Shown here: piece after piece, positions 17,703-26,963 of the stretch
Layout: every line of letters starts with the position of its first letter
Numbering within the stretch: position 1 is the stretch's first letter
Origin: an uncultured Bacteroidales bacterium
GTDB taxonomy: Bacteria > Bacteroidota > Bacteroidia > Bacteroidales > P3
Direction: 5' to 3'
Assembly (NCBI GenBank): GCA_900314925.1
Contig: OMXC01000001.1
Coordinates: 56,550 to 120,549 of the forward strand
DNA: 64,000 nucleotides
Made by a program: the position numbers and the translations under genes
The notes under the pieces: generated by a model
Told to the model about the DNA's origin: nothing
Databases searched by the model: none
Seen by the model: only the letters and a program-made list of their open reading frames with translations

Positions 17703-18716
17703 TTATTGTGTTATTCCCATCAGTCTCAGTGAGGCCTGCGGTGTTCCGTAGTCGCACCAATACCGATGGATGTTGTTCTCCAAATGTTTTCTGTACGCCT
17801 TGTCGTTGAGCAGCAGCCTGATGGCATCGTCCAACGCCGTCGGCGAGGTTACATCCACATAGTGTATATGCTCGCCTTCCACAAGCGGCGACGGAAGGTC
17901 GTTGCTCAATGGGGTGCTCAGGATGGCTTTCCCCAATGCCATGTATTCGCCCAGTTTCCATCCATGGCAGTTCCAGTAGGCGGGGGTGTTGAACACAAAC
18001 GTCGACTCCTTTGTCTTCTGCAGACACTCGTCGGCAGGCAACCTTTTGCTCAGACAGTCAGTGAACTGGGCGATGCTGTCACCGGTTCTTGATGTCACTA
18101 ACCCTCCCTCAAAAGTCATCTCCGCACCCAATGCTTTGCAGGCTCTGATAAACAATGCACGTCGTAAGTTCACACCCTCGTCATTCCGATTCCATTCGTC
18201 ACTCTGCCACAATGTTGAGAGATGGAAGACATAGCCTTCGCGTGGCTCTTGCATGGTGTATGCCTCCAACCGTGGACGTTGCATGGTCCGTTTCCAACAG
18301 CCGAGGTATTTCCGTTTGTTGCGTTGTGTGTGTAGCAGTCCGTTGAGAGTCGGAACGATAGCATGGATAGGGTGCGTGTATTGTATTGCGAACGACGGAC
18401 ACAGCGATATCAGTTTCTTCTGTAGCGCTTCGGGGGTCTTGCTGAAATTGGCGTTCACGCTCCCGTAGGCGTCGCACCATTGGTATAGAACCTCGTTTAC
18501 TCTATGGCTGTCGTTGGTGTCGATTGTGTATCTTTTTTCGGAGGAACCGGTTTTGATAATAAAACGCATGGTTCTCGTATGACGTTCCTCTGACGGCAGC
18601 TCATCGAAGGCTTTGTGGTTGAACACTACACTCTCACGACCGAACATCTCCTCAAGCCCTTTGATGTAGAAACTCATGTATTGTATGTCGTCCTCGGGAT
18701 CGATAATGATTTTCAT
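17703..18716 (-). CDS. Putative glycosyltransferase, family uncertain
   Basis: The 337-residue protein has no strong N-terminal signature. Its C-terminus carries NCHGWKLGEYMALGKAILST and a downstream EGEHIHYVD segment (about 265-305), the arrangement seen in exostosin-like and GT-B donor domains where an E-x-M-A-x-G-K-A-I loop binds the nucleotide sugar. Its position between GT32 and GT2 genes supports a glycosyltransferase role. The ATG at 18716 overlaps the GT2 stop (ATGA). The acceptor and sugar are unknown. Confidence 0.6.
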   Translation of the reverse strand: MKIIIDPEDDIQYMSFYIKGLEEMFGRESVVFNHKAFDELPSEERHTRTMRFIIKTGSSEKRYTIDTNDSHRVNEVLYQWCDAYGSVNANFSKTPEALQKKLISLCPSFAIQYTHPIHAIVPTLNGLLHTQRNKRKYLGCWKRTMQRPRLEAYTMQEPREGYVFHLSTLWQSDEWNRNDEGVNLRRALFIRACKALGAEMTFEGGLVTSRTGDSIAQFTDCLSKRLPADECLQKTKESTFVFNTPAYWNCHGWKLGEYMALGKAILSTPLSNDLPSPLVEGEHIHYVDVTSPTALDDAIRLLLNDKAYRKHLENNIHRYWCDYGTPQASLRLMGITQ

Positions 18717-19657
18717 GAGCAAAGCTTTTTTATTTTAACCCCTGTAAGAAGGGCAAATCTGCGCAGACGCAATATCCCGACAGGCAATCGATAAAGGCGG
18801 GCGGTATTGGCCGGCTGTCGGCTCCAATCCACCTTGGCCAGTTCCTGACGGGCGGCGCTGCGGTATTGTTTGGTGAGCAGGTAGGGGAGCAAACTGTAGG
18901 TGCGCAGGTTGTCGATGAGTTGCTTGTAGTCGGCATTGGTCTTCTCTTCGGGCTCCAGATAGCCGAGGTTCCACAGCATGTGCTCCTTGGGGTCGCGCAG
19001 GTGGTGGGTGCCCCGATAGGTGACATCCACATCCTGGTTGTAGTTGCTCAGCGACTTGTTGAGGAAGACCGTTCTGTGTTTCAGCGCTATGCGGACCCAT
19101 AGGTCGAAGTCTTCGCCCAGCTTCAGGTGGGGCTTGAAGCCGCCCGTCTCGTCGAAGACGGCCCGCGGCATGGCCACGCTGATGCTTGTGAGCGGCATGC
19201 ATAGGGTTTTGGCATAGACCGCGCAGTAGTTTATTTCGCCTTCCTCAAACCCCTCGTCAACACCTATCGGCGCCAGCCGTTTCTTGCCGTTCTTCACGAT
19301 ATAATAGCCTGTGCCGTAGATGCCTGCGTCGGGGTGACGATCAATGAGTCCGGCCATCTCTTCGAGGAAAGTGGGCTCCCACCAATCGTCGGCATCGAGG
19401 AAAGTGATTTGGGGCGCCGAAGCCAAGGAAACGCCTTTGTTGCGGGCGTTGCTGACGCCGACGTTCTCCTCCAAGCGAACTATCTTGATGCGATGGTCGG
19501 TGAACGCTGCCACAATCTCGTGGCTGCCGTCGTTCGACCCGTTGTCAACGATTATCAACTCATAGTCGCCGAAAGTCTGGCCAAGGACGCTCTCTACGGT
19601 CTTTCGGACGTAGGGGGCTTTGTTGTAGAGCGGTATGATGACTGAGAAACGTGGCAT
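18713..19657 (-). CDS. GT2-family glycosyltransferase
   Basis: The 314-residue protein has a GT-A fold: FSVIIPLYNKAPYVRKTVES at the start, IIVDNGSNDGS, and the DXD motif FLDADDWW (about 89-96). The acceptor region has GEDFDLWVRIAL (ED-x-D-W motif, about 180-191). It is predicted to be cytoplasmic or peripherally membrane-bound and to add one sugar. It overlaps the next gene by ATGA and follows the acyltransferase-3 gene by one base. Confidence 0.9.
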   Translation of the reverse strand: MPRFSVIIPLYNKAPYVRKTVESVLGQTFGDYELIIVDNGSNDGSHEIVAAFTDHRIKIVRLEENVGVSNARNKGVSLASAPQITFLDADDWWEPTFLEEMAGLIDRHPDAGIYGTGYYIVKNGKKRLAPIGVDEGFEEGEINYCAVYAKTLCMPLTSISVAMPRAVFDETGGFKPHLKLGEDFDLWVRIALKHRTVFLNKSLSNYNQDVDVTYRGTHHLRDPKEHMLWNLGYLEPEEKTNADYKQLIDNLRTYSLLPYLLTKQYRSAARQELAKVDWSRQPANTARLYRLPVGILRLRRFALLTGVKIKKLCS

Positions 19658-19658
19658 G

Positions 19659-20735
19659 TTATTTCATCATGGAGTTTTGGCTCTGTACGATAGCAAACCT
19701 GTTCTTCAGCCGCAGGAACGGGCTTTCGAAGAACTTGTAGGACAGCCAGGCGACAAACACCGTTGCGGCGGTGATGATGACGTATATCAGTATTGTGGCA
19801 GCGGCTTCCGGCAGTTGTATGCCGGCGTTGCGATAGAGCGCGGAGAGACCGAATATCAGCAGCGGATGGATGACATAGATGCCGTAGGATATCTTGCCGA
19901 CGAAGTCGCACACTCGGTTCTCGAGGTTGATTATGGGGTTCTCCAGCTGGCTGGCTATGCAGACAAGCGAGAGGATGGCAATCAGTTGGGGCCTTATGGG
20001 CGCGGGAATGACATTGGCCCAAGGTAGAGAGAACAGCAGCAGCAGGAAACAGACAACTCCCAACGCGCGGTTCATCAGAAACTTGGTGAACAGCTTGCTC
20101 TTCATGAAGTAGAGTATGGCCCCGATGGCGCCTATCATCATGCAGTCGAAGCGTGTGACGGCAAAGAAACGGTAGGCGGTATTGGTGCCGTAGGCCAGGT
20201 AGAGGCCCCATTTGCAGGCGAGCCATGCGACACACACGCTCGCGGCAATGACCAGCAGGCGGCTGTGTCTGCCTTTGGTCAGCTTCACCAGCCAAGGCCA
20301 GAACAAGTAGAACTGCTCCTCGACGCCGAGGCTCCAGTAATGCACTATGGGCCAGATGCCGACTGTCAGGATGAACGGTATGTTGGCGGTGAAGAAGCAA
20401 TAGTACCAGATGTTGGGGTCGTGCCAGGTGGATGTGGAGAACACCGCGATTAGCAGATAGAGGTAGTATATAGGCCATATCCTCAATATGCGTCGCATAT
20501 AGAACTTGGGGATGCTCACCGTCCGGCTCTGCTCCTGCTCGTGCAGCAGCAGGTAGGTGATGAGGAAGCCGCTGATGACGAAGAAGAGGGTGACTCCGTC
20601 GGCCACCACCGGCAGCTTGAAGCCTTCCACACCCCAGTCGCCAAAGTCGCGCTGGAAGGTATGGCCCCACATCACCGAGAGCGCCGCGACGGCTCGCAGC
20701 CCGTTGAGGCCGGGAAGGTGGATGCTTTTAGCCAT
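19659..20735 (-). CDS. Acyltransferase-3 family membrane O-acyltransferase (OafA/YrhL type)
   Basis: The 358-residue protein has about ten membrane helices. It starts with LPGLNGLRAVAALSVMWGH, which holds the R and H residues of the family (LRxxA and the later WGH), and has FFVISGFLIT near 50-60. These enzymes move an acetyl or other acyl group across the inner membrane onto a surface glycan sugar. It is the second membrane acylation system in the locus, after the MBOAT/SGNH pair. Confidence 0.9.
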   Translation of the reverse strand: MAKSIHLPGLNGLRAVAALSVMWGHTFQRDFGDWGVEGFKLPVVADGVTLFFVISGFLITYLLLHEQEQSRTVSIPKFYMRRILRIWPIYYLYLLIAVFSTSTWHDPNIWYYCFFTANIPFILTVGIWPIVHYWSLGVEEQFYLFWPWLVKLTKGRHSRLLVIAASVCVAWLACKWGLYLAYGTNTAYRFFAVTRFDCMMIGAIGAILYFMKSKLFTKFLMNRALGVVCFLLLLFSLPWANVIPAPIRPQLIAILSLVCIASQLENPIINLENRVCDFVGKISYGIYVIHPLLIFGLSALYRNAGIQLPEAAATILIYVIITAATVFVAWLSYKFFESPFLRLKNRFAIVQSQNSMMK

Positions 20736-20762
20736 TATTGATTATTCTCTTTGCGGTATGGC

Positions 20763-21395
20763 TCAATCCGAAGTGTTGTTGACAATACCGATGTAGCTCG
20801 AAGGCGAGACGGCATCCTTGCCGTCCCAGCAGAAGCCGTAGATGTGGGATGTGCAACCCGCCCAACTCTCCGGCAGATTAATCTCGGCCTCGCCGGCGCT
20901 GCGGAACACAGGCTCCGACAACATGCAGTTGCGCTTCTCCGGCAGGTAGGCGACAAGCATCACATAGTTGAGCCGGTTGGCTTTCGCGGTGTTGCTGAAG
21001 GCCACGCGTATCGTGCGGCCGTCGGCAGTCGAAGGCTCGCCGAAATCGACAGCAGCCAACGGGCCGTCGGCGACCTGAAGCTGGGTGTAATCCACAATCG
21101 CTTCGTCGTCCACGATGCTGATATGCTGGCGGTTCAACCGCACGAAGACGTTCTTCTCGGTGGTGCTCCTCTCGGCGGCAATACCGCGGAACCCGATTCG
21201 GACAACCTGCAGCAGGTCGGCCCCGAGGCTCGACACTTTCCCGAAAATCTTCCGTGATGCCAGCTGCGCCGGCGTCCTGGGGTCGTTAGGCATCACCCAT
21301 TCGCGTGCACATTCCCGGTCTTTCCATTTGTATCTCACAATGTTACCGAGTTTCCCGCTTAACCCGTCGGTTTGTCCTTTCTTTATGCTTGCCAT
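20763..21395 (-). CDS. DUF6266 family protein
   Basis: The 210-residue protein matches the Bacteroidetes DUF6266 pattern at its start: KKGQTDGLSGKLGNIVRYKWK, then NDPRTPAQLASR. The rest is beta-rich. No enzymatic motif and no signal peptide are visible, and the function of the family is not known. It lies inside the glycan operon, 27 nt before the acyltransferase-3 gene and 211 nt after wecB. A second, more distant relative may be the protein at 49404-50141. Confidence 0.75.
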   Translation of the reverse strand: MASIKKGQTDGLSGKLGNIVRYKWKDRECAREWVMPNDPRTPAQLASRKIFGKVSSLGADLLQVVRIGFRGIAAERSTTEKNVFVRLNRQHISIVDDEAIVDYTQLQVADGPLAAVDFGEPSTADGRTIRVAFSNTAKANRLNYVMLVAYLPEKRNCMLSEPVFRSAGEAEINLPESWAGCTSHIYGFCWDGKDAVSPSSYIGIVNNTSD

Positions 21396-21532
21396 AAATC
21401 TTCTGCTTTTATGTGCTTTCCTTATTCTTTAGAGAGAAGTCTTTACTGTAAACGTTTCGCCGGTTGACCCCTGTCGGTAGATACCTACAATGCTTCCACA
21501 AGAAATCCGCTTCATATCATCCTCACCAAATC

Positions 21533-21587
21533 GTGATGTGGATGTGATGATGATGTGTGGTTGGTGTGAGGAGGGTGTGAGGAGGGT
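21533..21587. repeat. 11-nt direct repeat, five GTG-start units
   Basis: Units begin at 21533, 21544, 21555, 21566 and 21577, each 11 nt. The last two are identical (GTGAGGAGGGT). The block lies 20 nt past the wecB stop, inside the gap between wecB and the DUF6266 gene. Confidence 0.85.
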
Positions 21588-21606
21588 ATGCTGTTTAATC
21601 GTGGTA

Positions 21607-22707
21607 TCAGTCTCGTATACAATCGGCTATTCGCTCGGCGGCATGGCCGTCGCCGAAGGGGTTGGCGGCATGGGCCATTGCGTTGTAGGCGTCGTGGTCG
21701 GTGAGCAGGAGGTCTACGGCATCGACGATGGTGTCCTTGTCGGTGCCCACCAGGCGGGCGGTGCCGGCCTCGATGGCTTCGGGCCGCTCGGTAGTGTCGC
21801 GCATCACCAGCACCGGCTTGCCGAAGGCGGGAGCCTCCTCCTGGATGCCGCCGCTATCAGTCAGCACCAAGGTGCATTGCTGCATCATGCCGATGAATTC
21901 CAGGTAGTTGAGCGGCTCCATTAGGTATATGTTCCTGAGGCTTCCGTCGACGATTTCGTGTACCGGCTTGCGGATGTTCGGGTTGAGGTGGATGGGGTAT
22001 ACGAAGTCTACGTCGGGGAACCGCGCAGCCAGCGTGTTGATTGCCTGGCATATATGGGCCATACCGTCGCCGAAGTTCTCGCGGCGGTGCCCGGTGATGA
22101 GCACCATCCGACGGCTCTCGTCGCGTCCGAACTGAGGGGCTTTCGCTTTGCCCGAAGTTGCCACCCAATGCAGGGCGTCGATGACGGTGTTGCCGGTGAC
22201 GGCAATATGCTCGTCGGGGATGTTCTCCTTCAGCAGGTTCTGGCGTGCCCGCTCGGTGGGCGCGAAGTGCCAGGTGCAGAGGCGGCCGTTCAGCTGGCGG
22301 TTCATCTCTTCGGGCCAAGGGCTGTAGATGTTGTAAGTCCGCAGGCCGGCTTCCACATGCCCAACGGGTATCTGCTGGTAGAAGGCGGCCAATGCCGCGA
22401 AAGTGGAAGTGGAGGTGTCGCCGTGCACCAGCACGGTGTCTGGTCTTTCGGCTTTGAGCACGTCCTTCATTCCGAGCAGTATGCGTGAAGATATGTCGTA
22501 GAGGTCCTGCCCTGCCTGCATGATGTTGAGGTCGTAGTCGGGGCGGATGTCGAATATGTCGAGTACCTGGTCGAGCATCTCGCGATGCTGGCCGGTGACG
22601 CATACTGTGGTCTTGAACTGTTGGCTGCGTCGTTGCAGCTCTTTCACCACAGGGGCCATCTTGATGGCCTCCGGTCGGGTGCCAAAAACGATGAGGATAT
22701 GTTTCAT
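21607..22707 (-). CDS. wecB: UDP-N-acetylglucosamine 2-epimerase (non-hydrolysing)
   Basis: The 366-residue protein begins with [18 protein letters not shown], the family signature. It has GQHREML (about 40-46), [15 protein letters not shown] (about 116-124), TGHRRENFG and [10 protein letters not shown] with downstream RDTTERPEA. It converts UDP-GlcNAc to UDP-ManNAc in the cytoplasm. No UDP-ManNAc dehydrogenase (wecC) is in this locus, so ManNAc itself may be used, or wecC may lie elsewhere. Its ATG overlaps the stop of the SGNH gene (ATGA). Confidence 0.95.
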   Translation of the reverse strand: MKHILIVFGTRPEAIKMAPVVKELQRRSQQFKTTVCVTGQHREMLDQVLDIFDIRPDYDLNIMQAGQDLYDISSRILLGMKDVLKAERPDTVLVHGDTSTSTFAALAAFYQQIPVGHVEAGLRTYNIYSPWPEEMNRQLNGRLCTWHFAPTERARQNLLKENIPDEHIAVTGNTVIDALHWVATSGKAKAPQFGRDESRRMVLITGHRRENFGDGMAHICQAINTLAARFPDVDFVYPIHLNPNIRKPVHEIVDGSLRNIYLMEPLNYLEFIGMMQQCTLVLTDSGGIQEEAPAFGKPVLVMRDTTERPEAIEAGTARLVGTDKDTIVDAVDLLLTDHDAYNAMAHAANPFGDGHAAERIADCIRD

Positions 22708-23645
22708 TGCAGTAATGCTTTCAAATCTTTCGCCAGTTTGGTGGAGAATTGCTCCGCACCAAGGCGGTTCATATGGCTGGCGTTATAGAAGTTGATAGTG
22801 TCGTAGCAGATGCTGTCGTAGAGGTAGTTGAGGATGTCGCAACCATAGCGGTCGGCAAACGACTGGTAGAGCGCGAACATCGAGTCGACGGCGGGTCCCA
22901 TCTTACGAGTGGCTCCGATATAGAACGGTGCGTATACCATCACCACATGGATGCCGTCTTTCTGGCATTGCGCCAGATAGCGGTCAAAGATATCCACCGC
23001 CTCGGGGTTGCACTCGAAGCCAAGGGTGTCTATCTGCAGGAATGCAGAGCCGTCCCACACATCGTCGCGCGGTACATATCCTTTGTATATTGCCGGTCGA
23101 GCCAATTTGGCGGGCAACCCCAAGCCTTCGAATATCACATTGCGGTAGCCGGCATAGCGCACCAGCGGCAGCCAACGGTCGGCCCAGTTGAAACCTTCGT
23201 TGTCACGCGTCTGCTTGTAAAGGTCGTCTTTGTCCAGGAAGGGCAGGTATTGCTCCCGCTCATAGCCGTTGCTCATCTGCAAGCTACCCCAGTCGATGTT
23301 TTGGATTATAACCTTGGGCTTAGGTGCATGGTGGCGATAGGCGTTGTAGATGACCACTTCGGCATCGATGCAACGTCCGTCAACGCTGAGGTTGTAGCAG
23401 TTGAGGCCGGCGATGCTGTCGAGAATGCGTACATCATACTGTACCTGACCGCGCGAGGACCCCATCACAACGGCATCGCACCGCAGGGTGTCGCCATAGA
23501 TGGCGTTGTAGGTGCTGAACATGCGGGCATCGGAACGCCTAAGATTATGTGTAATGACCCAATCAAGCCCCCAGGCCACACCACACAAGGCAACGGCAGT
23601 AATACCGAGTTTTAACAGAAAACGTTTCAAGGGTTTCTTTTGCAA
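22704..23645 (-). CDS. SGNH-like / DltD-like partner of the MBOAT acyltransferase
   Basis: The protein is about 313 residues, with one N-terminal membrane helix and a periplasmic domain. The motif [13 protein letters not shown] is the GDSL-like Ser block, and the C-terminal [17 protein letters not shown] (about 285-300) supplies the D/N..H pair typical of AlgJ/AlgX/DltD-type acyl-carrying proteins. It follows the MBOAT gene closely. No ATG is available before the membrane helix; TTG 23645 is the best start, with TTG 23630 as alternative. It is inferred to complete O-acetylation of the exported glycan. Confidence 0.75.
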   Translation of the reverse strand: MQKKPLKRFLLKLGITAVALCGVAWGLDWVITHNLRRSDARMFSTYNAIYGDTLRCDAVVMGSSRGQVQYDVRILDSIAGLNCYNLSVDGRCIDAEVVIYNAYRHHAPKPKVIIQNIDWGSLQMSNGYEREQYLPFLDKDDLYKQTRDNEGFNWADRWLPLVRYAGYRNVIFEGLGLPAKLARPAIYKGYVPRDDVWDGSAFLQIDTLGFECNPEAVDIFDRYLAQCQKDGIHVVMVYAPFYIGATRKMGPAVDSMFALYQSFADRYGCDILNYLYDSICYDTINFYNASHMNRLGAEQFSTKLAKDLKALLQ

Positions 23646-23656
23646 TCTGATTGAAA

Positions 23657-25063
23657 TTAGAACTGGAAGTATATGAAGGTCTCGTTGAATACACCAAACA
23701 CGAATATAAAAGCCAGCACACATACATAAAATACATATCGTATCACCCCGCTTCTCACCCCCGACATGTCAAGTCCGTGCTCACGTTTACGCTGCAACCA
23801 TTCCACCAGCAGCATGATGGCTACAAAAACTATGGTTCGCATGGGGAGGTTGGCTCCGGACAAACCGCCGGTAAATAGGCTTGTATAGAAGTCAATGGCT
23901 TCGCCGATGCTCTGGCTGCGGAAGAGAATCCATCCCAAGGCGGCAAGGACAAAAGTGAGCAGCATTTGCCCCAACTCCTTGATGCTGGGCAGCCAACGGT
24001 CGGCAGCCACGATATCGGTGTATTTGCGGTTCTTGCCCATCAGTATCAATGGCAGGAAGAGTAGCGCATGGAAGGCACCCCAGAGGATGAAGGTCCAGTT
24101 GGCTCCGTGCCAAAGGCCGCTGACGAGGAAGATGATGAAAGTGTTGCGCACTACCTTCCACTTCGCCACTCGGCTACCCCCGAGAGGGATGTAGACATAG
24201 TCGCGGAACCAGGTAGTAAGACTGATGTGCCAACGGCGCCAGAATTCAGCGATGTCGCGACTGAAGTAGGGCACGTTGAAGTTGCGCATCAGCTTGATGC
24301 CAAATAGCTTGGCACATCCGATGGCTATGTCCGAGTATCCCGAGAAGTCGCAGTAGATCTGGATGGAGAAGAGAGCCGCCGCCACTGCCATGTTAATGCT
24401 GCTCTGACCTGCGAAATCGCCCCAGATATCGTCTACAAACGTGGCGCAGTTGTCGGCAACCACCACCTTCTTGAAGAATCCCCACAGCATCTGGCGGATG
24501 CCGTCGACAGCCATAGCATAGTCGAACTGCCGCTGCCTATGGAACTGTGGCAACAGGTTGGTGGCGCGCTCGATAGGACCGGCTACCAGTTGAGGGAAGA
24601 AGCTGACGTAGGCAAAGAACGCCACTATGTCGCGTGTGGGCTCTAATTTGCCACGATAGACATCGATGGAGTAGGAGAGAGCCTGGAAGGTGTAGAACGA
24701 TATGCCTACGGGAAGTATGAGATGCAGCATCACGCTGTCGCCGCTGCATCCCAGCAGATTGGCCAGCTCGACGGCAAAGAAGTCATAGTATTTAAAGAGG
24801 CCGAGGATGGCAAGGTTCAGGATGATGTTGCCCCAAAGGGCTGTCTTGTGCCATCGGTTACTACCAATCAAGAGGCCGCTTGCGTAAGAGCATGCCGAGG
24901 TGAAAGCGATGAGCAACAGGAAACGCCAGTCCCACCAGCCATAGAAGAGATACGATGCCGCCACCACCAGCAGGTTCTGCCACCGTAGCTGACGGCGCAG
25001 AAGCCAGTAGAGAGCGAACACTATCGGCAGGAAGACGAAAAACTCTATCGAAGTGAAGAGCAT
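23657..25063 (-). CDS. MBOAT-family membrane O-acyltransferase (AlgI-like)
   Basis: The 468-residue protein has about eleven membrane helices. LPVGISFYTFQALSYSIDVYRG is split around 95-117, and FWRRWHISLTTWFRDYVYIPLGGSR covers about 270-295 with the family WHISL signature. GLWHGANWTFILWG (about 317-330) holds the catalytic His. AlgI-type proteins pass acetyl groups from the cytoplasm to a periplasmic SGNH partner, which is encoded just downstream. It overlaps the upstream GT2 gene by 19 nt. Confidence 0.94.
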   Translation of the reverse strand: MLFTSIEFFVFLPIVFALYWLLRRQLRWQNLLVVAASYLFYGWWDWRFLLLIAFTSACSYASGLLIGSNRWHKTALWGNIILNLAILGLFKYYDFFAVELANLLGCSGDSVMLHLILPVGISFYTFQALSYSIDVYRGKLEPTRDIVAFFAYVSFFPQLVAGPIERATNLLPQFHRQRQFDYAMAVDGIRQMLWGFFKKVVVADNCATFVDDIWGDFAGQSSINMAVAAALFSIQIYCDFSGYSDIAIGCAKLFGIKLMRNFNVPYFSRDIAEFWRRWHISLTTWFRDYVYIPLGGSRVAKWKVVRNTFIIFLVSGLWHGANWTFILWGAFHALLFLPLILMGKNRKYTDIVAADRWLPSIKELGQMLLTFVLAALGWILFRSQSIGEAIDFYTSLFTGGLSGANLPMRTIVFVAIMLLVEWLQRKREHGLDMSGVRSGVIRYVFYVCVLAFIFVFGVFNETFIYFQF

Positions 25064-25977
25064 AGGCGATTATAGAGTCGAAGAAGTGACGGGCTTATGT
25101 GGGCAATAAAATATAGTTTCCGATGCCGCGGGGTGACGCAGACTTCCCTGAACTGTTGCCACTCGCTTGCGGTGAGGGTGTTGTCTTTTATGGAGAGGTG
25201 GTTGATATAGTTGGAGGCCAAAACCTGGTAGATGACCATCTTGTTGATGCCCAGCATAGGGATGAAGGTGTCGGCAAGTATTTGCTGTACTCGCCAGCTG
25301 TCGGCATCAAGTTTCGGGTCGCTGCTTCGAGTGATGCTGCCAGGCCGCACATGATATATATACAAACTGTCGGCAATGGCCTTTACGCTACGAGCATGTA
25401 GGAAAGCTATTGTGGTGAAGAGGTCGTCTTCGGCACGTTTTAAACCGTCGACGAAGCGGAGGCCGTGTTCTTCAAGAAAGGCTCTACGGTAGACGCGCTG
25501 CCAGATACATACAAAATGTACGGGTCGGGATATGAGCCGTTCGCGATTAAAGTAGTCCCAACCTGTTGTTGAGGCGATGGACGCTACGCTATTGTTGGTA
25601 TATGTGCAGTCGGTTTCATTAAATATCCGTGAGCCAAAGCCTAAGATGTCCTCTCCGCCGATGTGTTGCGCAAGGATTGCGAGGGCATGTTCAATGATGC
25701 GGTCGTCGCTGTCAACAAACATGATATACTCGCCGGTAGCTTGTGCGAGACCATGGTTACGGGCAGAAGCCATGCCTTGGTTCTTTTGCGTTATGACATG
25801 TAGATTCGCATATTTAATGGCATAACTATCTAAGATGGCAGCTGTCCTATCTGTGCTTCCGTCGTTGATGACAATAACTTCATAGTTGGTGAAGTCCTGC
25901 ATGAATATGCTGTCCAAGCATCGTGGCAGATAGTTCTCTGCATTGTAAGCCGGTATGATAATAGATAGGAGTGACAT
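25045..25977 (-). CDS. GT2-family glycosyltransferase
   Basis: The 310-residue GT-A enzyme has LSIIIPAYNAENYLPRCLDS at the N-terminus, VINDGSTDRT, and MFVDSDDRI as the DXD motif (about 90-98). RAEDDLFTTIAF (about 190-201) is the acceptor-side ED motif. Its stop overlaps the MBOAT start. One base is shared with the GT10 stop upstream. Confidence 0.9.
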   Translation of the reverse strand: MSLLSIIIPAYNAENYLPRCLDSIFMQDFTNYEVIVINDGSTDRTAAILDSYAIKYANLHVITQKNQGMASARNHGLAQATGEYIMFVDSDDRIIEHALAILAQHIGGEDILGFGSRIFNETDCTYTNNSVASIASTTGWDYFNRERLISRPVHFVCIWQRVYRRAFLEEHGLRFVDGLKRAEDDLFTTIAFLHARSVKAIADSLYIYHVRPGSITRSSDPKLDADSWRVQQILADTFIPMLGINKMVIYQVLASNYINHLSIKDNTLTASEWQQFREVCVTPRHRKLYFIAHISPSLLRLYNRLCSSLR

Positions 25978-26963
25978 TAGTGAAAGAGGTTGTCGATATG
26001 TTTTTCAAGCGAGTTGAAGTACCCAGTTATCACCTGCCAGACGTCGTTTTTGAGACGTGGCTGCTCGAAGAACTCCCGATAGAGTTTATCGTTGCTTTGC
26101 AGCGCCTCTATCTGTTTCAGCAGGCCTGTGTTGTCGCCGTCTGGGTTCCAAAAGAGGATGGCGTCGTGGTTCAGCACGTCGGGTTCCGGGTTGCCGTTGG
26201 CGCCCCAATAGATTGGGATGCAGCCGGAACCGATGGCATGGAAGACTTTCTCTGTGACGTAGCCTTCTACAGAGGCGTTCTCGGGACAGATGTAGAACTT
26301 GTACTGCTTGAGGAATTCGGCTTTGTTGTCGTTGTATTTCGTCTTCAGCTCATCGGTGTTATGTAGAAGTTTCCCGGCGCAGTCGACGGAGGCGATGGTG
26401 TTGAGACTCCCCACTAGTCGTGTACGCCGCTGTGCCCCAGGGTCGTTGGGCCCGCGATTGCCGGAAACCAATGCACAGAAGCGGCTGCGCGCAGAGGCAT
26501 CCCACTGCTGGTGGCTCAGCTGGTCGCAGATGCGCTTGATGTCCTGCTCGGTAGACTTCGGAGGAAACATCTCCAAGAGCCACAGGGGGAAGCGCAGGTA
26601 TCGAGGGTCGTCGGTATAGTCGAAGCCGAGGCTGAGGTCAATTGACCGGTAGTCAAGGAGGTTGTGCAGGTATGGGGCGAAGTTGGGATGGTGATTGTTC
26701 TCGCCGTTGAAATAAAGGTGCTTGCGGTTGTGCGAGAAGGGGTGCGCCAAGGTGTCCAGGCGCAGTAGGTTTATGTTGCCAAGAGAAGAAAAGAAGACGA
26801 AGCGTGCCTTAGGGAAACGTTTGGTATAATCCCTATTGTGCAGGAAGGTGGAGAACCAAATTTCGTTGACAGGCTGTTTGTTCCACCAGTTATAGTAGAT
26901 GATGTGCCCGTCGTAGGATGTCAATGGGGTGCGGTAGCGTCGGAAGAGGGATCGTAGACTCAT
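25977..26963 (-). CDS. GT10-family alpha-fucosyltransferase
   Basis: The 328-residue protein has the conserved C-terminal GT10 block: KFYICPENASVEGYVTEK followed by FHAIGSGCIPIYWGA (about 233-266). That block binds GDP-fucose in alpha-1,3/1,4-fucosyltransferases. The locus also encodes Gmd and Fcl, the GDP-L-fucose pathway, which makes a fucosylated glycan very likely. It starts at ATG 26963 overlapping the GT8 stop. The linkage cannot be read from sequence. Confidence 0.92.
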   Translation of the reverse strand: MSLRSLFRRYRTPLTSYDGHIIYYNWWNKQPVNEIWFSTFLHNRDYTKRFPKARFVFFSSLGNINLLRLDTLAHPFSHNRKHLYFNGENNHHPNFAPYLHNLLDYRSIDLSLGFDYTDDPRYLRFPLWLLEMFPPKSTEQDIKRICDQLSHQQWDASARSRFCALVSGNRGPNDPGAQRRTRLVGSLNTIASVDCAGKLLHNTDELKTKYNDNKAEFLKQYKFYICPENASVEGYVTEKVFHAIGSGCIPIYWGANGNPEPDVLNHDAILFWNPDGDNTGLLKQIEALQSNDKLYREFFEQPRLKNDVWQVITGYFNSLEKHIDNLFH

